From assembly GCA_934574095.1 (NCBI GenBank), contig CAKTMW010000002.1, positions 1-64,000 of the forward strand: a DNA stretch of 64,000 nt, in the 5' to 3' direction. Within the stretch, counting starts at the first letter, position 1, and each line of letters begins with the position of its first letter. The notes under the pieces are model-generated. The model made no database searches. It was not told the DNA's origin and saw only the letters and a list, made by a program, of their open reading frames with translations. Positions 7,257-17,500 of this stretch are shown in pieces. Source of the DNA: an uncultured Oscillospiraceae bacterium. Its GTDB lineage: Bacteria > Bacillota > Clostridia > Oscillospirales > Oscillospiraceae. The position numbers were made by a program, and so were the translations under genes.

Positions 7257-10200
7257 ATGAAGAAACGCATCATAAGCCTGTTGATGGCTCTGCTGATGCT
7301 GACCAGCCTGCTGCCCACCGCCGTGTGGGCCGAGGGCGACGCCCCGGAGCAGACGGCGGCTGCCGCCATGGATGGCGGCGCGGCGGAGCAGGAGCCTGCG
7401 GCACCGGAAACCCCGGAGACGCCCGAAGCTCCGGAAGCTCCCGTGGAGCCTGAACAGCCCGCCGCGCCGGAAATACCGGAGACACCGGAGACCCCCGCCA
7501 TACCGGAGGAGCCGGAGGTCCCCACCGTTCCCCAGACGCCCGCGGATGAGACCCAGGGCGAGGACGAGGGGATCAGGGTGGAGGCCAGCAGCGGCCAGTG
7601 CGGCGCTGATGTGTATTGGTCGCTGGACGATAATGGTACGCTGACCATTTGGGGAACCGGTCCCATGACCAACTTTACCTATACCGATAACGATGAAAGC
7701 AACCGCCCGTGGCATTCCGAACGCGAATCCATCCGCAAGGTGGTCATCGAGGAGGGCGTGACCTCTATCGGTAATTTCGCTTTCAGCTTCTGTAATGTGG
7801 GGGAGGTCACGATTCCCAGCACAGTGACCTCCATCGGAAGACGTGCTTTCATGGGGACGCCCCTGTCATCCGTTGTGATCCCGGAAGGTGTAAAGACTAT
7901 TGGCGAAAATGCGTTCTGGCGCTGCACCTCTCTGCAAACCGTCACCGTTCCCGCCAGCACGACAGAACTCGGCAACCACGCCTTCGACACAGGAGAATAC
8001 TATGACGGCAGCTATCACACGCAGTTGACCGACATCTACTATGGCGGCAGCAGGCAGCAGTGGTATGACGCCGGCGGTGGCGACGCTGCCCCCATGGTTG
8101 TGACCATCCACTATAACGGCGCCACCGGCGACATCATCGACGGCGGCCAGTGCGGCGCCAACGCTTTCTGGAAGCTGGACAAGACCGGAACGCTGACCAT
8201 CTATGGCTCCGGCGCGATGTGGGACTATCCCACCAGCGAGGATGACAGCTGGTGGATGGACTGGGCGCTTCCCTGGAAGTACTACTATGAGGCAATTTCC
8301 CGCATTGTGGTAGCGGAGGGCATCACCCACATCGGCGCATATGCTTTCTACTGCACCGACAACGCCACCGCGCTGTCGCTGCCCGACAGTCTGACCTCTA
8401 TTGGTCGGGCAGCACTCTGCGGTTTTGGCGGAACAGAGATCATTGTTCCGGACAATGTGACGTGCATTGATAATTTTGCCTTCAACGGCTGCGACAATCT
8501 GAAAACCGTCTCCCTGCCTGCCGGATTGCAGAATATCGGCATCTGCTTCATTGAGTGCGATGCTCTGAAAACCATCAACTTCGGCGGCACGATGGAACAG
8601 TGGCTGGTCTGCGGCGGCGGCGAAAGCACCTTCCCCGCTCAGACTCAGGTGGTCTGCGCAAGCGGTACGCTGTCTCGAAACGGCAAGTGCGGCAACAACC
8701 TGACATGGACGCTGGACAGCAGCGGCAAGCTGACCATTTCCGGCACCGGCGATATGTCCGACTACACCCATGATTTTGAGAACAACATCCGCACGTCTCC
8801 CTGGGCGGATTACCGCTCCATGATCCGCAGCATTGAGATCGGCAGCGGCGTGACCCGTATCGGCAGCTACGCCTTTGAGGACACCAACATCACCAGCCTG
8901 ACAATCCCCGGCAGCGTAACGGCCATCGGGGACTACGGTTTCAACGGCAACCGCTATCTGGCGGAGCTGACGCTGCAATCGGGGCTGAAAAGCATCGGTA
9001 AGGAAGCTTTCTCGTGGAGCAAGCGGCTGACCACCGTGACCATCCCCAACGGTGTGACCACCATTGGAGAGGAGGCCTTTGTTCACTGCTGGGCTTGGCC
9101 GCCCAAGGCGGACACCTATATCGGCCTGTCTACCGTATCCATCCCCGGCAGTGTGACCAGCATCGGGAAAAATGCGTTTGACGATAATCAAGAGCTGCTG
9201 ACCACCGTCAACTTTGACGGCACGCAGGAGCAGTGGAACGCCATCGGCGGCAAGGATTCCGGTATGCCCGACACCGCCACCATCAACTATGTCACCGTCG
9301 TCGGCAGCGGCAGCTGCGGCGCTGGCGTGACGTGGTCGCTGACCAGCACCGGCGTACTGACCATCGGCGGCTCCGGCGCTGTGACCCAGATACCGTGGCA
9401 GAAAGAAACGGTCACCGAGGTCGTCGTCTTTGAGGGCGTCACCTCTCTCTGCAACCACGCATTCACCCGGCAGCCCATCACCCGCGTGACGCTGCCGGAC
9501 AGCCTGACCGCCATCGGTACAATGGCCTTCGCCGGATGCCAGATGGAGGAGCTGTACCTGCCCCGGAACCTGAAAACCGTGGGTGTCGAGGCGTTCGCTG
9601 GCTGCGCCAAACTGAAGTATCTGGACATGGACGAGAACTGCGCCGTGGCGCTGGGCGATATGGCTTTTGAGGAGTGCAGCGCGCTGGAAGCCGTCCACCT
9701 TTCCGCCAACATCAAGCTTGGCGACGGTGTGTTTGTCGGATGCGGCAATCTGGAAGAAGTCCTCTTTGAGGGCAGCGGCAAGCAGTGGCTCGATCTGCGA
9801 AGCGGTCTTAACTTCCATGTGGTAACATTGGAATGCAGGGGTGGCGGCTTCGGCAGCGGCAAGTGCGGCGATAACCTGACATGGGAGCTGGACGGCAGCG
9901 GTCTGCTGACCATCTCCGGCACCGGCAGAATGTATGACTATCAGGACACAGAGGATGATACCCCGGAGGGACCGAACTCCCCGTGGACCTTTACCGCCGA
10001 CGGAACGTTTTTGACCCCGTATATCCATGAGATCAAGATCAACTACGGCGTGACCCACATTGGCGATACGGCGTTCAAATACTGCCACTACGTGGATGAC
10101 ATCACCATTCCCGGCAGCGTCACCTCCATTGGTGAAAGCGCGTTCCGTAGATGCGATATTCTCCGCAACGTTACGATCCCCAACACCGTCACTTCTATCG

Positions 10201-10523
10201 GCGCAAATGCGTTTCTTAACGACGATCGTCTGTCCGCTATCTACTTCTCCGGCACAGAGTCCCAGTGGAATACGCTGAGCCAAAATATCGGCCTTCCTGA
10301 CGGCGTGAACATCGAGTACGTCAAGCTGGGCGTGATCGTTACCGACGGCGACACACCGGATGTCACCGATGTGGCGTCGCTGTACGACCATCTGGTCGGA
10401 CAGGCCGAAACCGAATACACCCCGCGGCAGGAGCTTGCCGCGGATGTGAACCAGGACGGCGAGATCGACGTGTACGACCTACAGCGGCTGTATGAGGCGG
10501 TGAACCGAATCAACCCCCTGTGA
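7257..10523 (+). CDS. Secreted BspA-like leucine-rich-repeat protein with dockerin-like C-terminus
   Basis: A 1088-residue exported protein. Signal peptide ends LLPTAVWA (about residue 25), followed by a Pro/Glu-rich linker to about residue 110. Five modules follow. Each opens with a Cys-Gly/Trp sequence (CGADVYWSLDDNGTLTIWG near residue 118, then CGANAFW, CGNNLTW, CGAGVTW, CGDNLTW) and continues into LRR_5-type repeats of the form VTSIGxxAFxxCxxLxxVTIP. The last 65 residues carry DVTDVASLYDHL and DVNQDGEIDVYDLQRLYEAV, a dockerin-like pair with one good calcium loop. No sortase motif or membrane anchor is visible. BspA-like proteins bind host or matrix proteins in other species; the ligand here is unknown. 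Confidence 0.88.
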   Translation: MKKRIISLLMALLMLTSLLPTAVWAEGDAPEQTAAAAMDGGAAEQEPAAPETPETPEAPEAPVEPEQPAAPEIPETPETPAIPEEPEVPTVPQTPADETQGEDEGIRVEASSGQCGADVYWSLDDNGTLTIWGTGPMTNFTYTDNDESNRPWHSERESIRKVVIEEGVTSIGNFAFSFCNVGEVTIPSTVTSIGRRAFMGTPLSSVVIPEGVKTIGENAFWRCTSLQTVTVPASTTELGNHAFDTGEYYDGSYHTQLTDIYYGGSRQQWYDAGGGDAAPMVVTIHYNGATGDIIDGGQCGANAFWKLDKTGTLTIYGSGAMWDYPTSEDDSWWMDWALPWKYYYEAISRIVVAEGITHIGAYAFYCTDNATALSLPDSLTSIGRAALCGFGGTEIIVPDNVTCIDNFAFNGCDNLKTVSLPAGLQNIGICFIECDALKTINFGGTMEQWLVCGGGESTFPAQTQVVCASGTLSRNGKCGNNLTWTLDSSGKLTISGTGDMSDYTHDFENNIRTSPWADYRSMIRSIEIGSGVTRIGSYAFEDTNITSLTIPGSVTAIGDYGFNGNRYLAELTLQSGLKSIGKEAFSWSKRLTTVTIPNGVTTIGEEAFVHCWAWPPKADTYIGLSTVSIPGSVTSIGKNAFDDNQELLTTVNFDGTQEQWNAIGGKDSGMPDTATINYVTVVGSGSCGAGVTWSLTSTGVLTIGGSGAVTQIPWQKETVTEVVVFEGVTSLCNHAFTRQPITRVTLPDSLTAIGTMAFAGCQMEELYLPRNLKTVGVEAFAGCAKLKYLDMDENCAVALGDMAFEECSALEAVHLSANIKLGDGVFVGCGNLEEVLFEGSGKQWLDLRSGLNFHVVTLECRGGGFGSGKCGDNLTWELDGSGLLTISGTGRMYDYQDTEDDTPEGPNSPWTFTADGTFLTPYIHEIKINYGVTHIGDTAFKYCHYVDDITIPGSVTSIGESAFRRCDILRNVTIPNTVTSIGANAFLNDDRLSAIYFSGTESQWNTLSQNIGLPDGVNIEYVKLGVIVTDGDTPDVTDVASLYDHLVGQAETEYTPRQELAADVNQDGEIDVYDLQRLYEAVNRINPL

Positions 10524-10558
10524 CCGCGCCGCAAAGGGGCATCCATCATCAGCACGAC

Positions 10559-10590
10559 AAAGGGCAGGTTCTTCCGGACCTGCCCTTTTC
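10559..10590 (+). terminator. Terminator of the leucine-rich-repeat gene
   Basis: AAAGGGCAGGT and ACCTGCCCTTTT form an 11-bp stem ending in a T run. Confidence 0.88.
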
Positions 10591-10628
10591 ACGGCCCCCG
10601 CGGGCGACTGACCGGCGGTCCTCTGCGC

Positions 10629-10663
10629 AAAAAAAGACCTGCATCCATGGGATGCAGGTCTTT
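10629..10663 (-). terminator. Terminator of rpmE
   Basis: AAAGACCTGCATC and GATGCAGGTCTTT form a strong stem. On the minus strand it ends in a run of seven or more Ts. Confidence 0.88.
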
Positions 10664-10674
10664 CATGTGTCTTG

Positions 10675-10878
10675 TTAGCCCTCCAGGCCGAAACGCTTGT
10701 TGAACTTGGCAACGCGTCCGCCGGTATCGACAAGCTTCTGCTTGCCGGTGAAGAACGGGTGACACTTAGAGCAGACTTCCACGCGAATATCCTTCTTCGT
10801 AGAACCTGTCTCAATCACATTACCGCAGGCGCATTTGATAGTAGTCTGCTGATAATTGGGATGGATTCCTTCCTTCAT
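10675..10878 (-). CDS. rpmE: 50S ribosomal protein L31
   Basis: A 67-residue L31. It begins [10 protein letters not shown] and contains CACG near residue 16 and [13 protein letters not shown] near residue 37, so it is the zinc-binding (Cys-containing) form rather than the zinc-independent paralogue. AAAGGGGTGA lies about 9 nt before the ATG. Monocistronic, with its own promoter and terminator. Confidence 0.97.
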   Translation of the reverse strand: MKEGIHPNYQQTTIKCACGNVIETGSTKKDIRVEVCSKCHPFFTGKQKLVDTGGRVAKFNKRFGLEG

Positions 10879-10940
10879 TGCTCTGGTTCACCCCTTTCCG
10901 GTACACTTGTCGTTCGGTTTTACCCATAAACGCAACTGTG

Positions 10941-10969
10941 ATAATACCACACCTTGCGGCAAATTGCAA
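10941..10969 (-). promoter_or_regulatory. Promoter of rpmE
   Basis: On the minus strand TTGCAA (10964-10969) and TATTAT (10941-10946) are 17 bp apart. Confidence 0.7.
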
Positions 10970-10977
10970 GCACTTTT

Positions 10978-13900
10978 TTACAATTTCACCGTGGAATTTG
11001 TGTGGAAGAAGTACAAAAGCTTTTCCGCCACGTCTTTTTCCAGCACCTGGCCCAGGGCCAGGGCATACGCCTCCAACTGGGGACGGTAGCCCTCGGCCCG
11101 CTGGGATTGCTGCTGGGGGGTGACGCGGTCGGTCTTGAAGTCCACCACCACCAGCCCCGACGGCGTTTCAAAGGCGCAGTCCACCACGCCCTGGAGCATC
11201 AGCTCCTCCCCCGCCGCCTGGGGGTCGTACAGGGCGGCGTCGGTCAGCAGCGTGAAGCGGTACTCCCGCCACACCTTGTCCGCGCCGCGGATACGCTCTG
11301 CCAGCGGGGACGCCAGGAACCGGGCCACCATGGCGCAGTCCACCGCTGCGGCCTGCTGGGCCGTCAGCAGACGGCGGGCGGCCAGCTTTTCCACCTCCGC
11401 CGCCACCGCCGAAGGGGTGGCGGGGGTGCGGAAGTCGATGTACTGCATGACGGCGTGGACGGCGGTGCCCTTTTCCGCCGCCGTCAGACCGGCGGTCTCC
11501 CGCAGGAACAGGGGCTTTTCAAACAGCACCGGGCGGCGGCGGGTGGGCGCGCCCTGGGCGATCTCCTCGTCGATGGCGCGGCCCTTCAGCTGGGTGGCCG
11601 TCACCTTGCCGGGGGTCAGGGCGGCGCGGGAATGGCCGTAGACCCACTCCAGCGGCGCGGGGTCGAAGGGCGGCGGCGCGGCGGCGCTGTCCGGCAGCAC
11701 CACGCCGTCCGGCCGGGAAGCGGGGGCGTTCAGGGCGGCGGGGTTGTCCCACAGGAAGACCCGCCATCCGCCGTCCTCGGCGGTCAGCGCCGGGGTGGGA
11801 ACGCCCGCCCACCGGCACAGCCCGGCCCCCTGGGCGGTACACAGCAGCGGCAGCAGCACCCAGTCCCCCAGACATTTGCCTGCCGCCACCGCCTCCGGCG
11901 GCGTGGGGTCTCCCGCCACGCCCGCCAGATCGGCCACCCGCTTGCGGGCGTTGCGCAGGCAGTCCACGGCGATCATCTTCTCCTGGGCGCGGGTCATGGC
12001 CACGTAGAGGATGCGCATCTCCTCGGATTTGCTCTCCCGCTGCAATTGCAGCGCCACGGCGGTCTTACTGACGGTGTCGTAGCGGATGCTGCGCTCCCGG
12101 TCCACGCACTCCACGCCCAGCCCCAGGGTGGGATGGACCAGCACCGGCTCCTGGGTGTCGCGGGGGTCGAACCGCTTGCTGAGGTCGCAGAGGAACACGA
12201 TGGGGAATTCCAGGCCCTTGGACTTATGGATGGACATGATGCGGACGCCGCCCACGCTCTGGCGGGTGGAGAGGTCCGGCGCGTCGCCGTTTTCCAGCAG
12301 CGTCCGCAGGTGGGCGGTAAAGTCGAAGAGGCTCTTCTTCCCCGCCCCGGCCATCTGGCGGGCGTAGGTATACAGGGCCGTCAGGTTGTCCTTCCGGGCC
12401 TGACCGCCCGGCATGGCCCCGAACACCGCCATCACGTGGCAGGCCCCGTAGATATGCCACAGCAGGTCGTCCACCGTCTCGTCGCAGGCGGCGGCGCGGA
12501 GGGTCTCCAGCGTGTGCAGAAACGCCTGGGTATCGGGGCTTTCGTCCAGCAGCAGGGCGTCGTAGTAGTCGCCGTCCTTTTGCAGGGCGCGGATGGCCGC
12601 CAGCCGGTCCGGCGTGAAGCCGAACAGGGGCGAGCGCAGCACGGAGATCAGCGGCACGTCCTGCCGGGGGTTGTCGATGACTTGCAGCAGCGACCACACC
12701 ACGGCGATCTCCACGGCGGAGAAGAAGTCGCTGCTCTCGTCGGCGGCGCAGGGGATGTTCTCCGCCGCCAGCGCCGCCGTGAAGGCCTTCAGGCGGCTGC
12801 GGGGCGAGCGCATCAGGATCACGAAATCCTCCGGCGTACAGCGCCGCAGGCCGTCCCCGTCGGTGACGCCGTAGCCTGCATCCAGCATCTCCCGGATGCG
12901 GCGGGCCACGAAGCGGGCCTCCACCGCCGTGCGGTCGAAGCGCTCCTCCTCGGTGTCGGCCACGTCGATGAGATGGAACTCCGCCGCCGTGTCCCCGTGG
13001 GGCGGATAGTACTCCGCGCCGAAATAGAGCCGTTCCTCCGGCCCGTAGTCCATTTCGCCCATCCGGCGGGACATGATGCTGCGGAAGATGGCGTTGCAGC
13101 CGTCCAGTACGCTGGGGCGGGAGCGGAAGTTTTTGCTGAGCAGCACCTTGCGGGGCTGGCCGTCCTCCGCTTCAGCAGCGGAAACGTAGGCGTTGTACTT
13201 CCGCAGGAAGATGGTGGGGTCCGCCAGACGGAAGCGGTAGATGCTCTGCTTCACGTCGCCCACGGTGAACAGGTTCTGCTCCCGGCGGGAGACGGCGGAG
13301 AAGATGCAGTTCTGCACGTCGTTGGCGTCCTGATACTCGTCCACCATGATCTCCCGGTAGCGGCCCGCCACCTGCTGGGCCAGGTCCGTGGGCTGGCCGT
13401 CGGCGGTCAGCAGCACCTGGATGGCGTAGTGCTCCTGGTCGGAGAAGTCCATGGCGTTGCGGCGGGCCTTCTCCGCCTGGTAGCGGCGGGTGAAGTCCGC
13501 CGTCAGGTCCGCCAACGCCAGCATGGCGGGGGCCATGGCCGACAGGTCGGCCAGATGGTCCGCCTGGGATATCTCAAAGGGGGCGGTCATGGCCTTCAGC
13601 GCCGCCTTGCACTGCTTGACAAGGGCCTGCAGCCGCTCCTTCTCCTCGTTTTCGCCCTTGACGACGCCCATGCGGCGGAAGGCGGGCCGCAGAAAGGCCA
13701 TATCCTTCCAGCTGCCGCAGGCGGCGGCCAGGGCCCGCAGCTGTCCCGCCGTCTCTGCCAGGCGGTCGGCATAGGCGGCGGCTACCGTCTCGTCAGCGAT
13801 GTCCGCCGCTGACTTTTCCAGCAGTCCGGCCCAGAAATCCGCCTTGGCGGCGGCGTCCTCCATGATGACCCGGCCGTAGGGGGACCGGTCCAGGTCCTCC

Positions 13901-14520
13901 GGCAGGGTCTCCCAATCCCGGCGCACCTTCTCCAGCCATTCCAGGGGATAGGGATGGCTCTGGAGCTTGCGGTGCAGCTCCAGCACCAGCTTTTCCAGCG
14001 CCCGGTCGTCCCGGCCCGCGCCCAGGGTCTCCGCCAGCTGGCGGCGCCGGTCGTCCATACCGGCGTAAAAGTCCTCCAGCACCCGCTCCAGCACCCGCTC
14101 CTTCACCATGGCGGCCTCCTGCTCGTCCAGCACGCGGAAGTCCGGCGTCAGGGCGTGGCCGTCGATGGGGGGCAGGCGGTACACATTCTCCCGCAGCAGC
14201 GCGGCGCAGAAAGCATCCACCGTCTTGATGTCCGCCTGATAGACCCGGAACAGCTGGCGGCGGAGATGGGCGTCCTCCGGATGCTCCGCCACCCGCTTGG
14301 TAAGCTCTGCCGCGATCTTGCCCCGCAGCTCGGCGGCGGCGGCCTTGGTATAGGTGATGATGAGGAAGTCGTCCACGGCGCACTGCTCCTCCATGATGTA
14401 GCGGAACAGCCGCTCCACCAGCACCTTGGTCTTTCCGGAACCGGCGGCGGCGGACACCAGCAGGCTGCCGCCCCGGTTTTCCACCGCTGTGCGCTGGTCA
14501 AGTGTCAGTTCAACAGCCAT
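10978..14520 (-). CDS. addA: ATP-dependent helicase/nuclease subunit A
   Basis: An 1180-residue UvrD-like helicase with C-terminal RecB-type nuclease, the AddA half of the RecBCD-equivalent that resects double-strand breaks. Visible are the Q motif (ELTLDQRTAVE), Walker A SAAAGSGKTKVLVER near residue 20, VDEYQDAND (motif II), GDVKQSIYRFRLADP (motif III), MSIHKSKGLEFPIVFLCDL (motif V region), LYVAMTRAQEKM (motif VI) and the nuclease core VDFKTDRV. The start at 14520 has GGAGGGAG upstream and overlaps addB by 11 nt. A longer in-frame extension into addB is not used. Confidence 0.95.
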   Translation of the reverse strand: MAVELTLDQRTAVENRGGSLLVSAAAGSGKTKVLVERLFRYIMEEQCAVDDFLIITYTKAAAAELRGKIAAELTKRVAEHPEDAHLRRQLFRVYQADIKTVDAFCAALLRENVYRLPPIDGHALTPDFRVLDEQEAAMVKERVLERVLEDFYAGMDDRRRQLAETLGAGRDDRALEKLVLELHRKLQSHPYPLEWLEKVRRDWETLPEDLDRSPYGRVIMEDAAAKADFWAGLLEKSAADIADETVAAAYADRLAETAGQLRALAAACGSWKDMAFLRPAFRRMGVVKGENEEKERLQALVKQCKAALKAMTAPFEISQADHLADLSAMAPAMLALADLTADFTRRYQAEKARRNAMDFSDQEHYAIQVLLTADGQPTDLAQQVAGRYREIMVDEYQDANDVQNCIFSAVSRREQNLFTVGDVKQSIYRFRLADPTIFLRKYNAYVSAAEAEDGQPRKVLLSKNFRSRPSVLDGCNAIFRSIMSRRMGEMDYGPEERLYFGAEYYPPHGDTAAEFHLIDVADTEEERFDRTAVEARFVARRIREMLDAGYGVTDGDGLRRCTPEDFVILMRSPRSRLKAFTAALAAENIPCAADESSDFFSAVEIAVVWSLLQVIDNPRQDVPLISVLRSPLFGFTPDRLAAIRALQKDGDYYDALLLDESPDTQAFLHTLETLRAAACDETVDDLLWHIYGACHVMAVFGAMPGGQARKDNLTALYTYARQMAGAGKKSLFDFTAHLRTLLENGDAPDLSTRQSVGGVRIMSIHKSKGLEFPIVFLCDLSKRFDPRDTQEPVLVHPTLGLGVECVDRERSIRYDTVSKTAVALQLQRESKSEEMRILYVAMTRAQEKMIAVDCLRNARKRVADLAGVAGDPTPPEAVAAGKCLGDWVLLPLLCTAQGAGLCRWAGVPTPALTAEDGGWRVFLWDNPAALNAPASRPDGVVLPDSAAAPPPFDPAPLEWVYGHSRAALTPGKVTATQLKGRAIDEEIAQGAPTRRRPVLFEKPLFLRETAGLTAAEKGTAVHAVMQYIDFRTPATPSAVAAEVEKLAARRLLTAQQAAAVDCAMVARFLASPLAERIRGADKVWREYRFTLLTDAALYDPQAAGEELMLQGVVDCAFETPSGLVVVDFKTDRVTPQQQSQRAEGYRPQLEAYALALGQVLEKDVAEKLLYFFHTNSTVKL

Positions 14521-17500
14521 GGGCTCCCTCCTCTCCGTTTTCCGTCTCCAGCGCGGCCCACAGGGCCGCCTCGTCCATTCTCCGTATCTGCCGCCGCGTG
14601 TCCCGGCCCTCGTCAAAATAGCAGGCGGAGGCAAAGGCACAGTGGGTGCAGGCGCTGTCCTGGGGGCCCCGGACATAGGGGTCGGCGTCGATGTTGCCGC
14701 GGGCGATCTCGCCGGTGATCCGGTGCAGCAGGCGGTCCACATACCGGCCCAGATGGCCCAGCTGGGCCGCCGTGGCCAAATCGCCGGACAGGCTGCCGTC
14801 CTTCTTCACGCCGATGGGCAGGTAGCAGGGGCTCTCCAGGGCGCTGTGCTCCATGGCCCGCAGCACCTGGGGGTCGCTGAGCACCAGTCCCGTGCGGCGC
14901 AGGGCGCTTTGCAGGTCGGCCCGCAGCTTTTCGTCGGTGATGGTGCGCTCCCGGCGCAGGATCACGTCCCGCGCAGGCTGGTACAGTACGCCGCAGGGGA
15001 CGATGGGATAGCCGAAATACCGCTGGCCCTCCCGCTCCAGCGTGAAGAGGTACAGCAGCATCTGGATGCCCAGACCGTAGCGGACATCGTTGAGGTCGAA
15101 GCTCTTTTTGCCGGTCTTGTAGTCCACCACTCGGAGATAGAGCCTGCCGTCGTGGAGCCAGCCGTCCACGCGGTCCACCTTGCCGGACACCGACAGGGCC
15201 GCGCCGTCCTGCCGGACGGTGATGGCGGGCAGGTCGCCGTCCCGTCCGCCGAAGCTCAGCTCGAAGGACACGGGGGCAAAATCCGACTGGCGCATCTCCT
15301 GGGCGATGCTGGCCACAATGGTATAGGCCGTCTCCCGCAGCCGCGTGAAGAGATAGCGGAAGCGGGCGGACTTGTTGGGATAGTCGTCGATACGCTGGTC
15401 GGCGTAGCGGTTCACGTAGTCCCGCACCATGCTCCGCAGCGCATCGTCGGACACCTGGGCGTAGCCGCCCTGCGCTTTCACGTCACGGTTGACGTTTTCC
15501 AGCAGATAGTGGAGGAAGGTGCCCACCTCCAGGGCCTCGAAGCCCGCCTTTTTCCGCTCCTTCGCCCGCAGGCCGTACTCCATGAAGTAGCCGAAGTGGC
15601 AGGACTTCACCCGGTCGATGCGGCTGGCGGACATGACGATGGTCTGGCCGTACAGGGAGCGCACCGCCTCCGGCGACAGGCTGCCCCGCTCCATGTGCCG
15701 CGCCCGCTCCATGGCGGACAGGGCCGGGGCGTAGCGGGGACTCCGGGCAAAGTAGCGCCACAGCTGAGCGTTCTCTCCCGCGGCGCACAGGGCCGTGGCG
15801 GGAACGGTCAGGCGGTAGGCCCCGTCCTCCCGCTGCATCCTTGTCCGGGGGAACAGCCGGGTCAGGCGCTCCACCACAAAGGAGGGCCGCAGCTCCGCGC
15901 CGGTCACATCGGTGACGCTCCACGAGACGCGCAGCTGCTCCGTGGGCTGGACCAGACAGGCATAGATGTTCTGCAATTCGTTGTCCAGGGCGTCGAAGGT
16001 GGCGTCGGACAGGGGGATATCCCGCTGTTGGAGCGCCTGCCGGTCGTCGCTGTCCAGTACGCCGCCGTCCCGGTCGATCTGGGGCAGCAGGTGGTCGTTG
16101 GCGCCCAGCAGGAACAGGACGCGGACCCGGTGGCGGTCGTTGCGGGTGATCTCGCTGACCTTCACCTGATCCAGCGTGGCGGGGATGGTGCCCACGCTGT
16201 ACTGGGTCAGCACCAGACGCAGCAGCCGGGCGAACTCCTCGCCGTCCAACTCCGTGTCCGCCAGAATCTCCACGAACTGGTCCAGCACGCCGCAGAATAT
16301 CTGCCACAGCTGGGCGTATTCCTCCGCCAGCTGCACCTGTCCCGCCGCCAGCAGGGCGTCGGCCTTGTCCCGCAGCGCCTCCGGCACACCGGCGTCCGCC
16401 GCGAATTCGTACAGCGTCCGGGCCTTGTCGCGGGCGGCGGGCCGCTCCTTCAAGCCTGTGGCCAGCGCCAGCAGCGGCAGGCGCACCTTCTCCCGGATGC
16501 GGTTGATCTCGGCCAGGCGGACGGCCCGCTCGTCGGTCAGGTCCAGGCCGTAGCCGTCGGGGTTCAGGGTCCAGGGGGTGTCCCGCAGCCACATATTGCC
16601 CCGGATGTCCCAGCGGATCACGTAGTTCTCCAGCAGGTCGCACTCCGCTGCCGTCACGCCGGTCATGCCGGTTTTCAGATAGCGGAACATATCCTCATAC
16701 TCGAAGCCGCCCGTCACCGCGTCCACGGCGGACAGCAGCAGCGTCATCACCGGCTTTTCCAGAATGTCGCTGCGGCGGCTGATGTAGGCGGGGATGCCGT
16801 CCCGCCGGAAGACGGACTCCAGCAGCGGGCCGTAGATATCCATGCTGCGGGTGGCCACGGCCATGTCCCGGTAGCGGTAGCCCTGCTGGGCCAGGCGTCG
16901 AATTTGGGCGGCGGCGTACTCCACCTCCGTGTAGGCGGTGGCCGCCTGATAGAGGGTCACGGCGTCGGTCTCGTCCTCCCAGGGGTCGTCTCCGCCGAAG
17001 AAGCAACGCTCCAAGTGGCCCAGCGGGCTGTCGTCCCGCCGGGTCAGGTAGGTCAGGCGGCATTCCACGCCCGCCTCGCGGGCCATGCGGATGAGCCGCT
17101 CCTTCTGGGCGGCGGCGTTCTGGAACTGCTGGCCGGTCCTGTCGCCCAGCAGCGTCACCGTGACGCTGCGGCACCGCCGCAGGGCCTGGGCCAGGATGCT
17201 CTCCTCCTGCTTATTGAAGAAGGAGAAGCCGTCCAGATACAGGTCCTTCCCGTCCAGATAGCGGGACTGGGGCAGGCTGTCGTGGAGCTTCTGCACGCGG
17301 GAGCGGGTGTCGGTGCCGCCGTGGCGCAGTTTGGCGTCATAGGCGGCGAAGATCAGCGCCACGTCCCGCAGCTTGTCGCCCATGGCCCCCTCCATGTCCG
17401 CCACATGGCGGTAGAGGGTCTCCGGCGCGATCTGATAGGCGTAGAACTCATCGGCCAGCGCGGTCAGCTGGTGCAGGAACGCCGAGCGCTGAGACGGGCG

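Noticed and set aside
7600-10330. Regularly spaced repeats that might be taken for a CRISPR array
   Set aside because: They are coding repeats of about 66-72 bp within a leucine-rich-repeat protein, variable in sequence, with no constant direct repeat and unique spacer pattern.
10954-13812. A 952-codon open frame on the plus strand opposite addA
   Set aside because: It is antisense to a full-length AddA with all helicase and nuclease motifs. Its translation is rich in Gly, His, Arg and Gln with no family resemblance, the usual shadow of a GC-rich gene.
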